Notes: generated by a model from the sequence alone, not told the origin. 43,310 nucleotides of DNA from Methylobacterium sp. (GCA_013823325.1 PNLY01000044.1:1-43310); one strand, 5' to 3'; counted from the first letter of the stretch, positions 25,292-34,577 are shown. Program-made: numbers and translations.

Positions 25292-26821
25292 ATGAAGGAC
25301 ATTCTGGAACAGCTCGAAGACCGTCGGGCGGGGGCACGTCTTGGGGGCGGCGAGCGGCGCATCGCGGCGCAGCACGGCAGAGGCAAGCTGACGGCGCGCG
25401 AGCGCATCGAGCTGCTGCTCGACAAGGACTCCTTCGAGGAGTTCGACATGTTCGTGCAGCACCGCGCCGTCGATTTCGGCATGGACAAGGCCGAGAAGAT
25501 CCCGGGCGACGGCGTCGTCACCGGCTGGGGCACGGTCAATGGCCGCACCGTTTTCGTCTTCTCAAAGGATTTCACCGTCTTCGGCGGCTCGCTCTCCGAG
25601 ACCCACGCCCAGAAGATCATCAAGATCCAGGACATGGCGCTGAAGATGCGCGCGCCGATCGTCGGCCTGTTCGACGCCGGCGGCGCTCGCATCCAGGAAG
25701 GCGTCGCGGCGCTCGGCGGCTATGGCGAGGTCTTCAAGCGCAACGTGCAGGCATCCGGCGTCATCCCGCAGATCTCGGTGATCATGGGCCCCTGCGCCGG
25801 CGGCGACGTCTATTCGCCGGCGATGACCGACTTCATCTTCATGGTCCGCGACACCAGCTACATGTTCGTCACCGGCCCGGAGGTGGTGAAGACCGTCACC
25901 AACGAGACCGTGACCTCCGAGGAACTCGGCGGCGCCAAGGTCCACACCTCCAAGTCCTCGGTCGCCGATGGCTCGTTCGAGAACGATGTCGAGGCGCTGC
26001 TGCAGGTGCGCCGGCTGATCGACTTCCTGCCGGCCAACAACACGGTCGGCGTGCCGGAATGGCCGAGCTTCGACGTCCCCGATCGCGTCGACATGAGCCT
26101 GGACACGCTGGTCCCCGACAATCCGAACAAGCCCTACGATATCAAGGAGCTGATCCTGAAGGTCGTCGACGAGGGCGATTTCTTCGAGATCCAGGAAGCC
26201 TACGCGAAGAACATCGTCACCGGCTTCGCCCGGATCGAGGGCCGCACCGTCGGCATCGTCGCCAACCAGCCGATGGTGCTGGCCGGCGTGCTCGATTCCG
26301 ACGCCAGCCGCAAGGGCGCGCGCTTCGTGCGCTATTGCGACGCCTTCGAGATCCCGATCGTCACCTTGGTCGACGTGCCCGGCTTCCTGCCCGGCACGGC
26401 GCAGGAATATGGCGGCCTGATCAAGCACGGCGCCAAGCTGCTCTTCGCCTACAGCGAATGCACCGTGCCGCTGGTCACGATCATCACGCGCAAGGCCTTC
26501 GGCGGCGCCTATGACGTGATGGCCTCGAAGCATATCGGCGCCGACGTCAACTATGCCTGGCCGACGGCGCAGATCGCGGTGATGGGCGCCAAGGGCGCGG
26601 TCGAGATCATCTTCCGCGGCGGCGACGCCGAGACGATCGCGCGCCAGACAAAGGAATACGAGGACCGCTTCATGTCCCCCTTCGTCGCGGCCGAGCGCGG
26701 CTATATCGACGAAGTCATCATGCCGCACTCGACCCGCCGCCGCATCGCCCGCGCCCTCGCCATGCTCCGCACCAAGAGCGTCGAGCGCCCCTGGCGAAAG
26801 CACGACAATATTCCCCTGTGA
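25292..26821 (+). CDS. pccB: Propionyl-CoA carboxylase beta chain (acyl-CoA carboxyltransferase)
   Basis: This is the carboxyltransferase subunit that moves CO2 from carboxybiotin to propionyl-CoA, giving methylmalonyl-CoA in the cytoplasm. The 509-aa sequence has the typical N-terminus ([20 protein letters not shown]), the acyl-CoA oxyanion region [37 protein letters not shown], and the biotin-site block [26 protein letters not shown] followed by [11 protein letters not shown]. It ends in WRKHDNIPL, as PccB of this clade does. GGGAGG lies 7 nt before the ATG. The biotin-carrying PccA subunit is not in the window. The convergent LysR gene ends 24 nt downstream. Confidence 0.96.
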   Translation: MKDILEQLEDRRAGARLGGGERRIAAQHGRGKLTARERIELLLDKDSFEEFDMFVQHRAVDFGMDKAEKIPGDGVVTGWGTVNGRTVFVFSKDFTVFGGSLSETHAQKIIKIQDMALKMRAPIVGLFDAGGARIQEGVAALGGYGEVFKRNVQASGVIPQISVIMGPCAGGDVYSPAMTDFIFMVRDTSYMFVTGPEVVKTVTNETVTSEELGGAKVHTSKSSVADGSFENDVEALLQVRRLIDFLPANNTVGVPEWPSFDVPDRVDMSLDTLVPDNPNKPYDIKELILKVVDEGDFFEIQEAYAKNIVTGFARIEGRTVGIVANQPMVLAGVLDSDASRKGARFVRYCDAFEIPIVTLVDVPGFLPGTAQEYGGLIKHGAKLLFAYSECTVPLVTIITRKAFGGAYDVMASKHIGADVNYAWPTAQIAVMGAKGAVEIIFRGGDAETIARQTKEYEDRFMSPFVAAERGYIDEVIMPHSTRRRIARALAMLRTKSVERPWRKHDNIPL

Positions 26822-26845
26822 GATGAGACCTGCGCCGGGGCCACC

Positions 26846-27745
26846 TCACATCAGCCGCGGCAGCTCCGCCGCCAGCGTGTCGATCGCGACGCGCACCTTC
26901 GGCGGCAGATGCGGCGTCTGCAACCAGAGCGCATGCACGTCATAGGGCTGCCGCCCCTCGTCCGGCAGCAGCTCGACCAGTTCCCCCGCCTTGAGGCGCT
27001 CGCGCACCAGCCAGGACGGCAGCCAGGCGAGACCCATGCCGAGCCCGGCCGCATCGGCGATCGACTCGAGATCGTCGAGCCGTAAACGGTGGCGCGGCAG
27101 GACCTCCGCCGGCGGCCCATCCTGGCGGGGGAACAGCCAGGGACGCACGCGGCCGGAGCGGCGGTAGATCAGCGCGTCATGATCGGCGAGATCGGCGAGC
27201 TGTGTCGGCGTTCCGCGAGCGTCGAGATAGGACGGCGCGGCGCAGACGATCATGCGCTGGCGGGCGACACGGCGCGTCACGAGATTGGCCGCATCGTGCA
27301 ACTCGCCGGTCCGGATGGCGAGGTCATGTCCGCCCTCGGCCAGATCGACGAAGCTGTCACCGAAGGCGAGGTCGAGCTCAAGCTGCGGGTGTCGGCGCGC
27401 GAGATCGAGCAGGATCGGCATGACGCAGCAGCGGCCGAACAGCACCGGCAGCGCCACGCGAAGCCTGCCACGCGGCTCGCCGAATTGGTCGGCAGCGAGC
27501 GCATCGGCCGCCTCGGCCTCTGCGAGGACGGTCTTGCAGCGTTCGTAATAGGCACGGCCGAACTCGGTCAGGCTCTGCCGCCGCGTCGTGCGGTTGAGCA
27601 GGCGCACGCCAAGCCGTTCCTCCAGGAAGCGGACATGCTTGCCGACCATCGGCGCCGACAGGCCCAGCTCTGATGCAGCCGCGGCGAAGGAGCCGAGGTC
27701 GACCGCCCTGATGAAGACGCTCATGCTGGTGAGGCGATCCATCAT
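26846..27745 (-). CDS. LysR-family transcriptional regulator
   Basis: This 299-aa regulator has the N-terminal HTH (FAAAASELGLSAPMVGKHVRFLEERLGVRLLNRTTRR) and a LysR substrate-binding domain from about residue 90. It is closest in style to the CrgA/YafC-like group. It is divergent from the quinone-oxidoreductase gene, with about 100 nt between starts, and likely controls it. ATGs at 27745 and 27742 are adjacent. The inter-start region has a repeated TTATCG word but no convincing T-N11-A palindrome. Confidence 0.92.
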   Translation of the reverse strand: MMDRLTSMSVFIRAVDLGSFAAAASELGLSAPMVGKHVRFLEERLGVRLLNRTTRRQSLTEFGRAYYERCKTVLAEAEAADALAADQFGEPRGRLRVALPVLFGRCCVMPILLDLARRHPQLELDLAFGDSFVDLAEGGHDLAIRTGELHDAANLVTRRVARQRMIVCAAPSYLDARGTPTQLADLADHDALIYRRSGRVRPWLFPRQDGPPAEVLPRHRLRLDDLESIADAAGLGMGLAWLPSWLVRERLKAGELVELLPDEGRQPYDVHALWLQTPHLPPKVRVAIDTLAAELPRLM

Positions 27746-27845
27746 CCGAAATCACCAGTTCTGATTATCGATCACGGAGCGAAATTTATCGCAGGATGAC
27801 GCTCTGCCATAGCTCATTCATTCGCTCTGTTTTGGAGTCATGAGC

Positions 27846-28835
27846 ATGGCCCGCACGATCCGCTTTCACCGCCATGGCGGCCCCGAGGTCCTCACCATCG
27901 AGGACGTCGATATCGCACCGCCCGGCCCCGGCGAGATCCGGATCCGGACCAGGGCACTCGGCCTCAACCGCGCCGAGGCGCTGTTTCGCTCTGGTAGCTA
28001 TATCGAGCAGGCGCAGTTTCCCTCGGGTATCGGCCTCGAAGCCGCCGGCCTGATCGAGAGCATCGGCGCCGGCGTCGAGGGCCTCTCGCCCAGCGATGCC
28101 GTCAGCCTTGTGCCGCCGCGTTCGATGGTGAGCTGGCCGGTGCATGGCGAGTTCGTCACCGTCCCGGCCGAGCTGGCGATCAAGCACCCGCCGACGCTGA
28201 GTTGGGAAGCGGCCGCGGCCAGCTGGATGCAATATCTCACGGCCTATGGCGCGCTGATCGACATCGCCCGGCTCGGCCGCGGTGAACATGTGGTCATCAC
28301 CGCCGCGTCGAGCAGCGTCGGCCTCGCCGCGATCCAGATCGCCAACCGGGTCGGCGCGATTCCGATCGCGGTGACGCGGACCTCGCGGAAGGCAGAGGCG
28401 CTGCGCGACGCCGGCGCGGCCCATGTCATCGCCTCAGCGGAGGAGGATATCGAAGCCCGGCTGAAGGAGATCGCCGGCGAGGGCGGCGTCAGGGTGGTGT
28501 TCGACGCCGTCGGCGGGCCCGCCTTCCTGCCGCTGACCGCTGCGATGGCACGCGGCGGCATCCTGATCGAGTATGGCGGCCTCAGCCCGGAGGCGACGCC
28601 CTTCCCGCTCTTCAACGTGCTGAGCAAAGGCCTGACGCTGCGCGGTTACCTCGTCCACGAGATCACCGGCAATCCCGCACGTCTCGCTGCCGCCAAGGCC
28701 TTCATCCTCGATGGACTGAACGACGGCTCGCTGAAGCCGATCATCGCCCGGACCTTCCCGTTCGAAGAGGTCGGCGAGGCGCATCGCTATCTCGAAGCGA
28801 ACGAACAGTTCGGCAAGGTCGTGGTGACGCTTTAA
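27846..28835 (+). CDS. Zinc-independent quinone oxidoreductase / MDR-family dehydrogenase
   Basis: This cytoplasmic NADPH-dependent oxidoreductase of the MDR superfamily has 329 aa. An N-terminal GroES-like domain (GLNRAEALFRSGSY; GIGLEAAGLIESIGAGVEGL) is followed by a Rossmann domain with VVITAASSSVGLAAIQIANRVGA. The structural and catalytic zinc cysteines of alcohol dehydrogenases are absent, which fits quinone oxidoreductases. GGAG at 27834-27837 is 8 nt before the ATG at 27846 but only 2 nt before the ATG at 27840, so I chose 27846. It is probably under the divergent LysR regulator. Confidence 0.9.
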   Translation: MARTIRFHRHGGPEVLTIEDVDIAPPGPGEIRIRTRALGLNRAEALFRSGSYIEQAQFPSGIGLEAAGLIESIGAGVEGLSPSDAVSLVPPRSMVSWPVHGEFVTVPAELAIKHPPTLSWEAAAASWMQYLTAYGALIDIARLGRGEHVVITAASSSVGLAAIQIANRVGAIPIAVTRTSRKAEALRDAGAAHVIASAEEDIEARLKEIAGEGGVRVVFDAVGGPAFLPLTAAMARGGILIEYGGLSPEATPFPLFNVLSKGLTLRGYLVHEITGNPARLAAAKAFILDGLNDGSLKPIIARTFPFEEVGEAHRYLEANEQFGKVVVTL

Positions 28836-28879
28836 AGGCCCCTGTCTTCAATGGACTAGGCTTCGACAGCAACCACGGT

Positions 28880-28989
28880 GTCGTCCCGGACAAGCCGCGT
28901 AGCGGCGCCGATCCGGGACCCATGCCGGAACCTCTCCGACCAAGGTTCCGGAATGGGTCCCGGGTCTTCCTTCGGTCGCCCGGGACGAC
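28880..28989. repeat. Palindromic intergenic repeat, copy B
   Basis: This second copy of the element at 21577-21688 lies between the convergent oxidoreductase and fabF-like genes. The ends are inverted (GTCGTCCCGG and CCGGGACGAC), and an inner dyad pairs GGGACCCATGCCGGAACCT with AGGTTCCGGAATGGGTCCC, one mismatch. It is about 110 nt long and shares most positions with copy A. Confidence 0.87.
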
Positions 28990-29022
28990 TCGCGCTTTGT
29001 TGGCAGACGCTGGAAACCTCTT

Positions 29023-30288
29023 TCAGCCCCAGCGCCTGAACAGCACGCTGGCATTGACCCCGCCGAAGCCGAAGCCGTTCGAGATGGCGTGCTCCATCGC
29101 AAGCGGCCGCGCCGTCTTCGCCACCAGGTCGAGCCCGGTCGCATCCTCGTCCGGGTTCTCGAGATTGAGCGTCGGCGGCGCGACCTGGTCGCGCAGGGCA
29201 AGGATCGTGAAGACCGCCTCCAGCCCGCCGGCGGCGCCAAGCAGATGACCGGTGGCGGACTTCGTCGCGCTGATCGCGATGCCACCTTCCTCGCCGAACA
29301 CGGCCTTGATCGCTGCGAGCTCGCCGCGATCGCCGACCGGCGTCGAGGTCGAATGCGCGTTGAGATGGGCGACATCGCCGGGCTTGAGACCCGCCTGCTT
29401 CAGCGCCGTCTCCATCGCCCGGCGTGCGCCCGAGCCGTCCTCGGGGCCGGAGGTGATGTGATAGGCGTCTGCGCTGGTGCCGTAGCCGGTGAGTTCCGCG
29501 ATGATCGTCGCGCCACGCGCCTGCGCATGCTCCAGCGCCTCGATCACCAGGATCCCGGCGCCCTCGCCCATGACGAAGCCGTCGCGGTCACGGTCGAAGG
29601 GGCGCGAGGCCTTCTCCGGCTCGTCGTTGAACCCGGTCGAAAGCGCCCGCGCCGCGGCGAAGCCACCCAGCGAGACGAGATCGACGCAGGCCTCGCTGCC
29701 GCCGCAGAGTGCGATGTCGACCTCGCCGGCCCGGATCATCCGCGCGGCATCGCCGATCGCCTGGACGCCGGCGGCGCAGGCAGTGACCGGCGCACCGATC
29801 GGCCCCTTGAAGCCATGATCGATCGAGACATGGCCGGCTGCGAGATTGACCAGGAAGGACGGCACGGTGAAGGGCGAGAGCCGGCGCACACCGCGCTGGT
29901 CGGTCGTGCGGACCGCCTCAGCGATCGCCGGAAAGCCGCCGATGCCGGAGGCGATCACGGTCGCGGTGCGTTCGCGCTCGGCTTCGTTCTGCGGCTGCCA
30001 ACCGGCCTGCGCCAGCGCCTCCTTGGCCGCGACCAGCGCGAACTGGATGAAGCGGTCCATCTTGCGCTGGTCCTTCGGCGCGATCGCCACGTCCGGATCG
30101 AAGCCACCCTCATTGTCCTCGGGCTTGCCCGGCACGATGCCAGCGATCTTGGCCGGCAGGGTCTCGGCGACCGCATCGGGCAGGCGGCGCAGGCCCGAGC
30201 GGCCGGCGAGCAGGCGCTGCCAGGCGAGCTCGGTGCCGCAGCCCAGAGTCGAGACGACGCCCAGTCCGGTGACGACGATGCGGCGCAT
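29023..30288 (-). CDS. fabF: Beta-ketoacyl-ACP synthase II (FabF-type)
   Basis: This condensing enzyme extends acyl-ACP with malonyl-ACP in fatty-acid synthesis, in the cytoplasm. The 421-aa thiolase-fold protein has the nucleophile Cys in VTACAAGVQAIGDA (near residue 170) and the two active-site His in NAHSTSTPVGD and SATGHLLGAAGG. It ends in SNGFGFGGVNASVLFRRW. It is not next to acpP or fabG as the main fabF usually is, and shares a transcript with an HxlR regulator 11 nt upstream, so it may be a specialised paralogue. AGGAG lies 5 nt before the ATG. Confidence 0.93.
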   Translation of the reverse strand: MRRIVVTGLGVVSTLGCGTELAWQRLLAGRSGLRRLPDAVAETLPAKIAGIVPGKPEDNEGGFDPDVAIAPKDQRKMDRFIQFALVAAKEALAQAGWQPQNEAERERTATVIASGIGGFPAIAEAVRTTDQRGVRRLSPFTVPSFLVNLAAGHVSIDHGFKGPIGAPVTACAAGVQAIGDAARMIRAGEVDIALCGGSEACVDLVSLGGFAAARALSTGFNDEPEKASRPFDRDRDGFVMGEGAGILVIEALEHAQARGATIIAELTGYGTSADAYHITSGPEDGSGARRAMETALKQAGLKPGDVAHLNAHSTSTPVGDRGELAAIKAVFGEEGGIAISATKSATGHLLGAAGGLEAVFTILALRDQVAPPTLNLENPDEDATGLDLVAKTARPLAMEHAISNGFGFGGVNASVLFRRWG

Positions 30289-30299
30289 GGCGGCTCCTA

Positions 30300-30803
30300 T
30301 TACGATCTGGCTCGGGTAGCGGCCTGGCGCGCCGCGAGGCGCTCGCGCAGGTCGTTGCTGGCGCGCGGCCCGGCGATGACGGTGGCGCTTTCCGCGGTGA
30401 CCGGTTGCAGGGTCGAGGCATCGACGACGATCGGGGTGATCGGCCGGCCGGTCCCGCGCTCGGCCAGCAGCAGCGAGGCGCCTTCGGGGGCAAGATGCCG
30501 ATTGGCGAAGCCGATCAGCGCCACGACGACCGGGAAGACGTCCCTGCCCTTCTCTGTCAGCACGTATTCGTAGCGCTTCGGCCGCTCGCTATAGAGCCGC
30601 CGCTCGAACAGCCCGCTCTCGGTGAGATGCTTCAGCCGGCGCGTCAGCATATTCGGCGCGATGCCGAGGCTGCGCTCGAACTCGTCGAAACGGGTCAGCC
30701 CCTGCAGCGCATCGCGCAGGATCAGGATGCTCCACCACTCGCCGACGGTCTCGACGGCAAGAGCGCACGGGCATTCGGTGAGGGGAGCGAGCTTGGGCTG
30801 CAT
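30300..30803 (-). CDS. HxlR-family transcriptional regulator
   Basis: This winged-helix regulator of about 167 aa has the HxlR hallmarks: an N-terminal Cys (CPCALAVETVGEWWSILILRDAL), LTRFDEFERSLGIAPNMLTRRLKHL and the wing RPKRYEYVLTEKG. The C-terminal 60 residues extend beyond the usual 110-120 aa core. The ATG at 30803 is preferred because a perfect small dyad lies just upstream of it; a TTG at 30839 would put that dyad inside the gene. It is followed 11 nt later by the FabF-like gene and probably controls it. Confidence 0.88.
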   Translation of the reverse strand: MQPKLAPLTECPCALAVETVGEWWSILILRDALQGLTRFDEFERSLGIAPNMLTRRLKHLTESGLFERRLYSERPKRYEYVLTEKGRDVFPVVVALIGFANRHLAPEGASLLLAERGTGRPITPIVVDASTLQPVTAESATVIAGPRASNDLRERLAARQAATRARS

Positions 30804-30814
30804 GACCGGCTCGC

Positions 30815-30825
30815 TAACGCAGTTA
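30815..30825. promoter_or_regulatory. Candidate HxlR operator
   Basis: TAAC-GCA-GTTA, an exact 4+4 dyad, lies 11 nt upstream of the chosen HxlR start. It is short, so chance occurrence is possible. Confidence 0.3.
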
Positions 30826-30872
30826 CTATCATTTTGCAAGCGAAACTGCCGGACGGAGCGCGCCGTGCTCCG

Positions 30873-32027
30873 TCAGTCCAGCGTGTTCCTGAACCGCAGC
30901 AGCGCGATGCCGGCATAGAGCGGCACGAAGACGGAGAGATAAAATACTTCGAGCCTGATATCGCCGAGGTCCGCTCCCTTCAGCATGATCGCGCGTACGA
31001 CCCGCAGGAAATGCGTCAGCGGGAAGATCTCGCCGAGCCACTGCGCCCAGAGCGGCATGCCGGCATAGGGGAACATGAAGCCCGACAGCAGCAGCGAGGG
31101 CAGGAAGAAGAAGAAGGTCAGTTGCATTGCCTGCAGCTGCGTGCGCGCCATGGTCGAGATCGTGTAGCCGAGCAGTACCAGCGCCAGCACGAAGATGGTG
31201 ACGCAGGTCAGCAGCAGGCCGAGGCTGCCGAGGAAGGGCACACCGAAGAGCAGCTTCGCCGCAGAGAGCACCACAGCGACCTGGACGCTGCCGACAGCAA
31301 GATAGGGCAGCACCTTGCCGAGCATGATCTCCCCCGGCGTCGCCGGCATGGCGAGCAGGTTCTCCATGGTGCCGCGCTCGATCTCGCGGGTCAGCGCCAT
31401 CGCCGTCATCATCACCATGGTCATCTGCAGGATGACGCCGAGCAGGCCGGGCACGATGTTGTACTGGGTGATGCCCTCGGGATTGTAGCGCCGGTGCACC
31501 ACGAAGGAGAGCGCGCTGTCGCTCTGCTCGCGCTTCACTTCCTCGGTGCCGAGCGCCCGCGTCAGCGCCCGGCTGGCGATGGTCTGCAGCGCGCCGACCG
31601 CGTTGCTGGAGGCGGCCGGGTCGGTCGCATCGGCCTCGACCAGGATGCGCGGCTCGTCGCCGCGTTCGACGCGCATGCCGAAATCGCTGGGAATGGTGAC
31701 GAGGAAGGAGATCGCCCCGCGCGCCATCAGGCTTTCGGCCTCGGCCGCGCTCTCAGGCCGCTTGCCGAAGCGGTAATAGCCGGAGACCTCGAGCGCCGCG
31801 ACGACGGAACGGGTATAGCGGTCCTGCCCCAGTGCCAGAACCGCCGCCGGCAAGCCCTTGGGATCGTTGTTGATCGCATAGCCGAACAGCAAGAGCTGGA
31901 CGATCGGCACCACCAGCATCATCGCGAAGGTGATGCGGTCGCGCCGCATCTGCACGAACTCCTTGGCGAGCACCGCGCCGAGCCGGCCAGGGGAGAACAA
32001 GGCGAGCGCGCTCATGCCGACACTCAT
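30873..32027 (-). CDS. ABC-2 type exporter permease (YbhS/YbhR-like)
   Basis: This is the membrane subunit of an ABC exporter, 384 aa. It has one N-terminal helix (about 28-50), a large periplasmic domain (about 55-175), and five C-terminal helices with the family block EIERGTMENLLAMPATPGEIMLGKVLPY and QLTFFFFLPSLLLSGFMFPYAGMP. It overlaps the ATP-binding gene by 4 nt and is last in a four-gene operon. E. coli has two permeases (YbhS and YbhR) in the matching locus; here there is only one, so it probably works as a homodimer. Confidence 0.92.
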   Translation of the reverse strand: MSVGMSALALFSPGRLGAVLAKEFVQMRRDRITFAMMLVVPIVQLLLFGYAINNDPKGLPAAVLALGQDRYTRSVVAALEVSGYYRFGKRPESAAEAESLMARGAISFLVTIPSDFGMRVERGDEPRILVEADATDPAASSNAVGALQTIASRALTRALGTEEVKREQSDSALSFVVHRRYNPEGITQYNIVPGLLGVILQMTMVMMTAMALTREIERGTMENLLAMPATPGEIMLGKVLPYLAVGSVQVAVVLSAAKLLFGVPFLGSLGLLLTCVTIFVLALVLLGYTISTMARTQLQAMQLTFFFFLPSLLLSGFMFPYAGMPLWAQWLGEIFPLTHFLRVVRAIMLKGADLGDIRLEVFYLSVFVPLYAGIALLRFRNTLD

Positions 32028-32956
32028 GCTGCTCTGCCTTCCGCCTGCGCCTTCGCCATGAACTGGATGAAGACGTCTTCCAGGCTGGTCGCATCCGGCT
32101 CGACGCTGATGCCCGGGCGCTGCTTCAGAGGCGCCAGCGCCCGTTCGAGCTTGGCCTTGTCGGTACCGACCACGTGCAACGTCGTCCCGAAGGGCGCGAC
32201 CTGCTCGACGCCGTCTGTCTTCGCCAGCGCGGCGATCTCGGCCGGCTTCAGCGCGCCATGGACGACATAGGTCGAGAGGCCCGAGCCCTTCACCACCTCG
32301 TCGACAGTGCCGGTCGCCAGCATGCGGCCATAGGCGATGTAGCCGATGCGGTGGCAGCGCTCGGCCTCGTCCATGTAGTGGGTCGAGACCAGCACGGTCA
32401 GCCCGTCGCCGGCGAGCCTATGGATCTCGTCCCAGAACTCGCGCCGCGCTTTTGGATCGACGCCGGCGGTCGGCTCGTCGAGCAGCAGCAATTTCGGCTG
32501 GTGCATGATGCAGGCGGCGAGCGCGAGGCGCTGCTTCCAGCCGCCCGAAAGCGTGCCGGCGAGCTGGTCCTTGCGCGAGGTCAAGCCGAGATTGTCGAGC
32601 GTCCGGGCGACCGCATCCTCGACCGGCTTCAGCGCATAGAGCCGGGCGACGAAGGTCAGGTTCTCCTCGATCGTCAAGTCCTCGTAGAAGGAGAACTTCT
32701 GCGTCATGTAGCCGACCTGGAGCTTGATCTCGGCACTCTGCGTGCGGACATCGAGGCCCAGCACCGTGCCCTCCCCGGCATCGGGCGTGAGCAGGCCGCA
32801 GATCAGCCGGATCGTCGTGGTCTTGCCGGAGCCGTTCGGCCCGAGGAAGCCGACGATCTCGCCCTCCCGAACCGCAAGATCGACATTGTCGACCACCGTG
32901 CGCTTGCCGAAGCGCTTGGTCAGGCCACGCACGTCGATGACGTTGCGCTCATTCAC
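32024..32956 (-). CDS. ABC exporter ATP-binding protein (YbhF-like, single domain)
   Basis: This 310-aa cytoplasmic ATPase has Walker A GPNGSGKTTTIRL, the Q-loop in MTQKFSFYEDLT, signature LSGGWKQRLALA, Walker B LLLLDEPTAGVDPKARREFW and the switch His in STHYMDEAERC. A C-terminal extension (about 220-310) is typical of DrrA/YbhF-like exporters. E. coli YbhF carries two fused ATPase domains; this one has a single domain. Start and stop each overlap the neighbouring genes by 4 nt. Confidence 0.93.
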   Translation of the reverse strand: MNERNVIDVRGLTKRFGKRTVVDNVDLAVREGEIVGFLGPNGSGKTTTIRLICGLLTPDAGEGTVLGLDVRTQSAEIKLQVGYMTQKFSFYEDLTIEENLTFVARLYALKPVEDAVARTLDNLGLTSRKDQLAGTLSGGWKQRLALAACIMHQPKLLLLDEPTAGVDPKARREFWDEIHRLAGDGLTVLVSTHYMDEAERCHRIGYIAYGRMLATGTVDEVVKGSGLSTYVVHGALKPAEIAALAKTDGVEQVAPFGTTLHVVGTDKAKLERALAPLKQRPGISVEPDATSLEDVFIQFMAKAQAEGRAA

Positions 32957-33909
32957 TTGCGGCCCCGCAACACGACGTCGACGATCTGGCCGGGCTGGAG
33001 CCGCGTAGCCGGCCCACCTTCAGGCCGTGCCTCGACGAGATAGACCAGCTTCTGGCGGGTCTGCGCCGAATAGATCACCGGCGGGGTGAATTCCGGCTCC
33101 TGCGAAACATAGGAAACGGTCGCCGTCATCCCATCCGGGCAGCCTGAGCAGCGCACGTCGAGCTGGGTGCCGACGGTCGTGCCGAAGAGCAGCGCCTCCG
33201 GCACATAGATCATCAGCTTGACCGCACCGTCGGGAAGGATCGTCAGCGCCGGCGCGGCGGGCCCGGCGAGTTCGCCGGGATGGCGGATCAGGTCGGTGAC
33301 GATACCGGCCGCCGGCGCCGTCAGCTTGCGCTGGCCGAGCCGCCATTTGGCCTGGTCGAGCGCCGCCTGCGCCTGCGCCACCTGATTGCGCGCCGCCTTG
33401 ATCTCTTCCTCGCGCGCCGCCAGCCGCGCGACCGCGAGATTGGCGGCACTCTGGCGCACATTCGCCGCCGCGACATCGCGCGCCGTCTGGGCCTGGTCGA
33501 GATCGGCCTGGGTCGAGACACCCCGCCGGAACAGGTCCTGCCGCCGCTCCAGCGCCCGCTCGGCCTCGCGCTCCTGCGCCTTGGCCGAAACGGCGGTCGC
33601 CTCGATCACCGCGATCTCCTCCGGCCGCTTGCCGCTGAGCAGGTTGGCGAGCTGCGCCTGCGCCTGCACCAGCCGCGCCTCGCTCTCGGCGACGGCGTTG
33701 CGGGCATCGTCGGCCTGCAGCTCGGCAAGCAGCGCGCCGGGCGTGACCCGTTCGCCGCGCCGGACCGAGACGGCCTCGATCCGCGCCGTGTCGATCGGCC
33801 CGAGCCGGACATATTCGCCCTCGACATAGCCGACGACGGGAGTCGAGGCCGGCGCGCAGACACCGAGCGAGGCGGCGATGGCGAAAGAGCAGATGAAGTC
33901 GAGGATCAT
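32953..33909 (-). CDS. HlyD-family periplasmic adaptor (YbhG-like)
   Basis: This 318-aa membrane-fusion protein has a short N-terminal membrane anchor or signal (MILDFICSFAIAASLGVCAP) and a biotinyl-lipoyl half domain (GYVEGEYVRLGPIDTARIEAVSV). A long alpha-helical hairpin (about 75-200, Ala/Gln/Arg-rich coiled coil) follows, then the second lipoyl half (KLTAPAAGIVTDLI) and a beta-barrel. It links the inner-membrane ABC exporter to an outer-membrane channel, probably a TolC homologue elsewhere. It overlaps both neighbours by 4 nt. Confidence 0.9.
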   Translation of the reverse strand: MILDFICSFAIAASLGVCAPASTPVVGYVEGEYVRLGPIDTARIEAVSVRRGERVTPGALLAELQADDARNAVAESEARLVQAQAQLANLLSGKRPEEIAVIEATAVSAKAQEREAERALERRQDLFRRGVSTQADLDQAQTARDVAAANVRQSAANLAVARLAAREEEIKAARNQVAQAQAALDQAKWRLGQRKLTAPAAGIVTDLIRHPGELAGPAAPALTILPDGAVKLMIYVPEALLFGTTVGTQLDVRCSGCPDGMTATVSYVSQEPEFTPPVIYSAQTRQKLVYLVEARPEGGPATRLQPGQIVDVVLRGRK

Positions 33910-34577
33910 GACGCCTCTCCCCTGCAGGCGAGGATACTGGCGCGGACCGAGCGCCTGACGGTGTCGCCGATGGCGCGCGCCTCGTCCGGGCCGATCCCGT
34001 CCCAGCCCAGGCGCCGCGTGACCGCCGGCCGCGCGATGCGGAAGTAGAAGACCTGGCCGATCGCGGCGAAGACGGCGAGCTTGGTCTCCGGGGCCTCAGG
34101 CGCCATGCCGGTCGCCGCCGCCCAGACCTGGCAGACCCGGCGATGAACCGGCTCGAACAGCCCGCCATAGATCGCCTCGAAGGCCGGGCTCGGCGTCAGC
34201 ATCTCGCGCACGACGAAGCGGGCGACGACCTCGCTCTCCGGCACCGTCGTCAGGAAGGCGACGACCCGGTCGATCAGCGCGAGCAATTGCTCGGTGGCGA
34301 CCTCCCGGTCGGCAGCTTCGAGTGCCATCGAGACCGCAGGCGCCCCGCCGACCAGCACAGCCTGCATGCGGGCGATGATCGCCTCGGCACAGGCTTGCCG
34401 CAGCCCATCCTTGCCGCCGAAGTGATAGGCGATGCCGGCGCTGTTGACCTTCGCCGCCTGGGCGATCTCGCGCGTCGAGGTCGCATCGAAGCCATTGCGG
34501 CCGAACAGGTCGAGCCCGGCGCGGATCAGCGCCTGCCGCGTGCCCTCGGCGTCTTTGAGGATGGATATGCGTGCCAT
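33906..34577 (-). CDS. TetR-family regulator, CecR-like
   Basis: This 223-aa regulator has an N-terminal HTH (TRQALIRAGLDLFGRNGFDATSTREIAQAAKVNSAGIAYHFGGKDGLRQA) and a CecR/DUF1956-type C-terminal domain (FVVREMLTPSPAFEAIYGG). In E. coli CecR (YbiH) controls ybhGFSR, a multidrug exporter; the same gene order follows here. The ATG at 34577 is chosen because the in-frame ATG at 34607 lies within the 24-bp palindrome. The stop overlaps the adaptor start by 4 nt, so the regulator is coupled to the exporter it probably represses. Confidence 0.92.
   Translation of the reverse strand: MARISILKDAEGTRQALIRAGLDLFGRNGFDATSTREIAQAAKVNSAGIAYHFGGKDGLRQACAEAIIARMQAVLVGGAPAVSMALEAADREVATEQLLALIDRVVAFLTTVPESEVVARFVVREMLTPSPAFEAIYGGLFEPVHRRVCQVWAAATGMAPEAPETKLAVFAAIGQVFYFRIARPAVTRRLGWDGIGPDEARAIGDTVRRSVRASILACRGEAS

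Noticed and set aside
30405..32270. 621-codon open frame antisense to the HxlR regulator and the ABC permease
   Set aside because: Its composition (His/Gln/Glu/Arg-rich) is that of a reverse-strand shadow, and it spans two well-supported genes.
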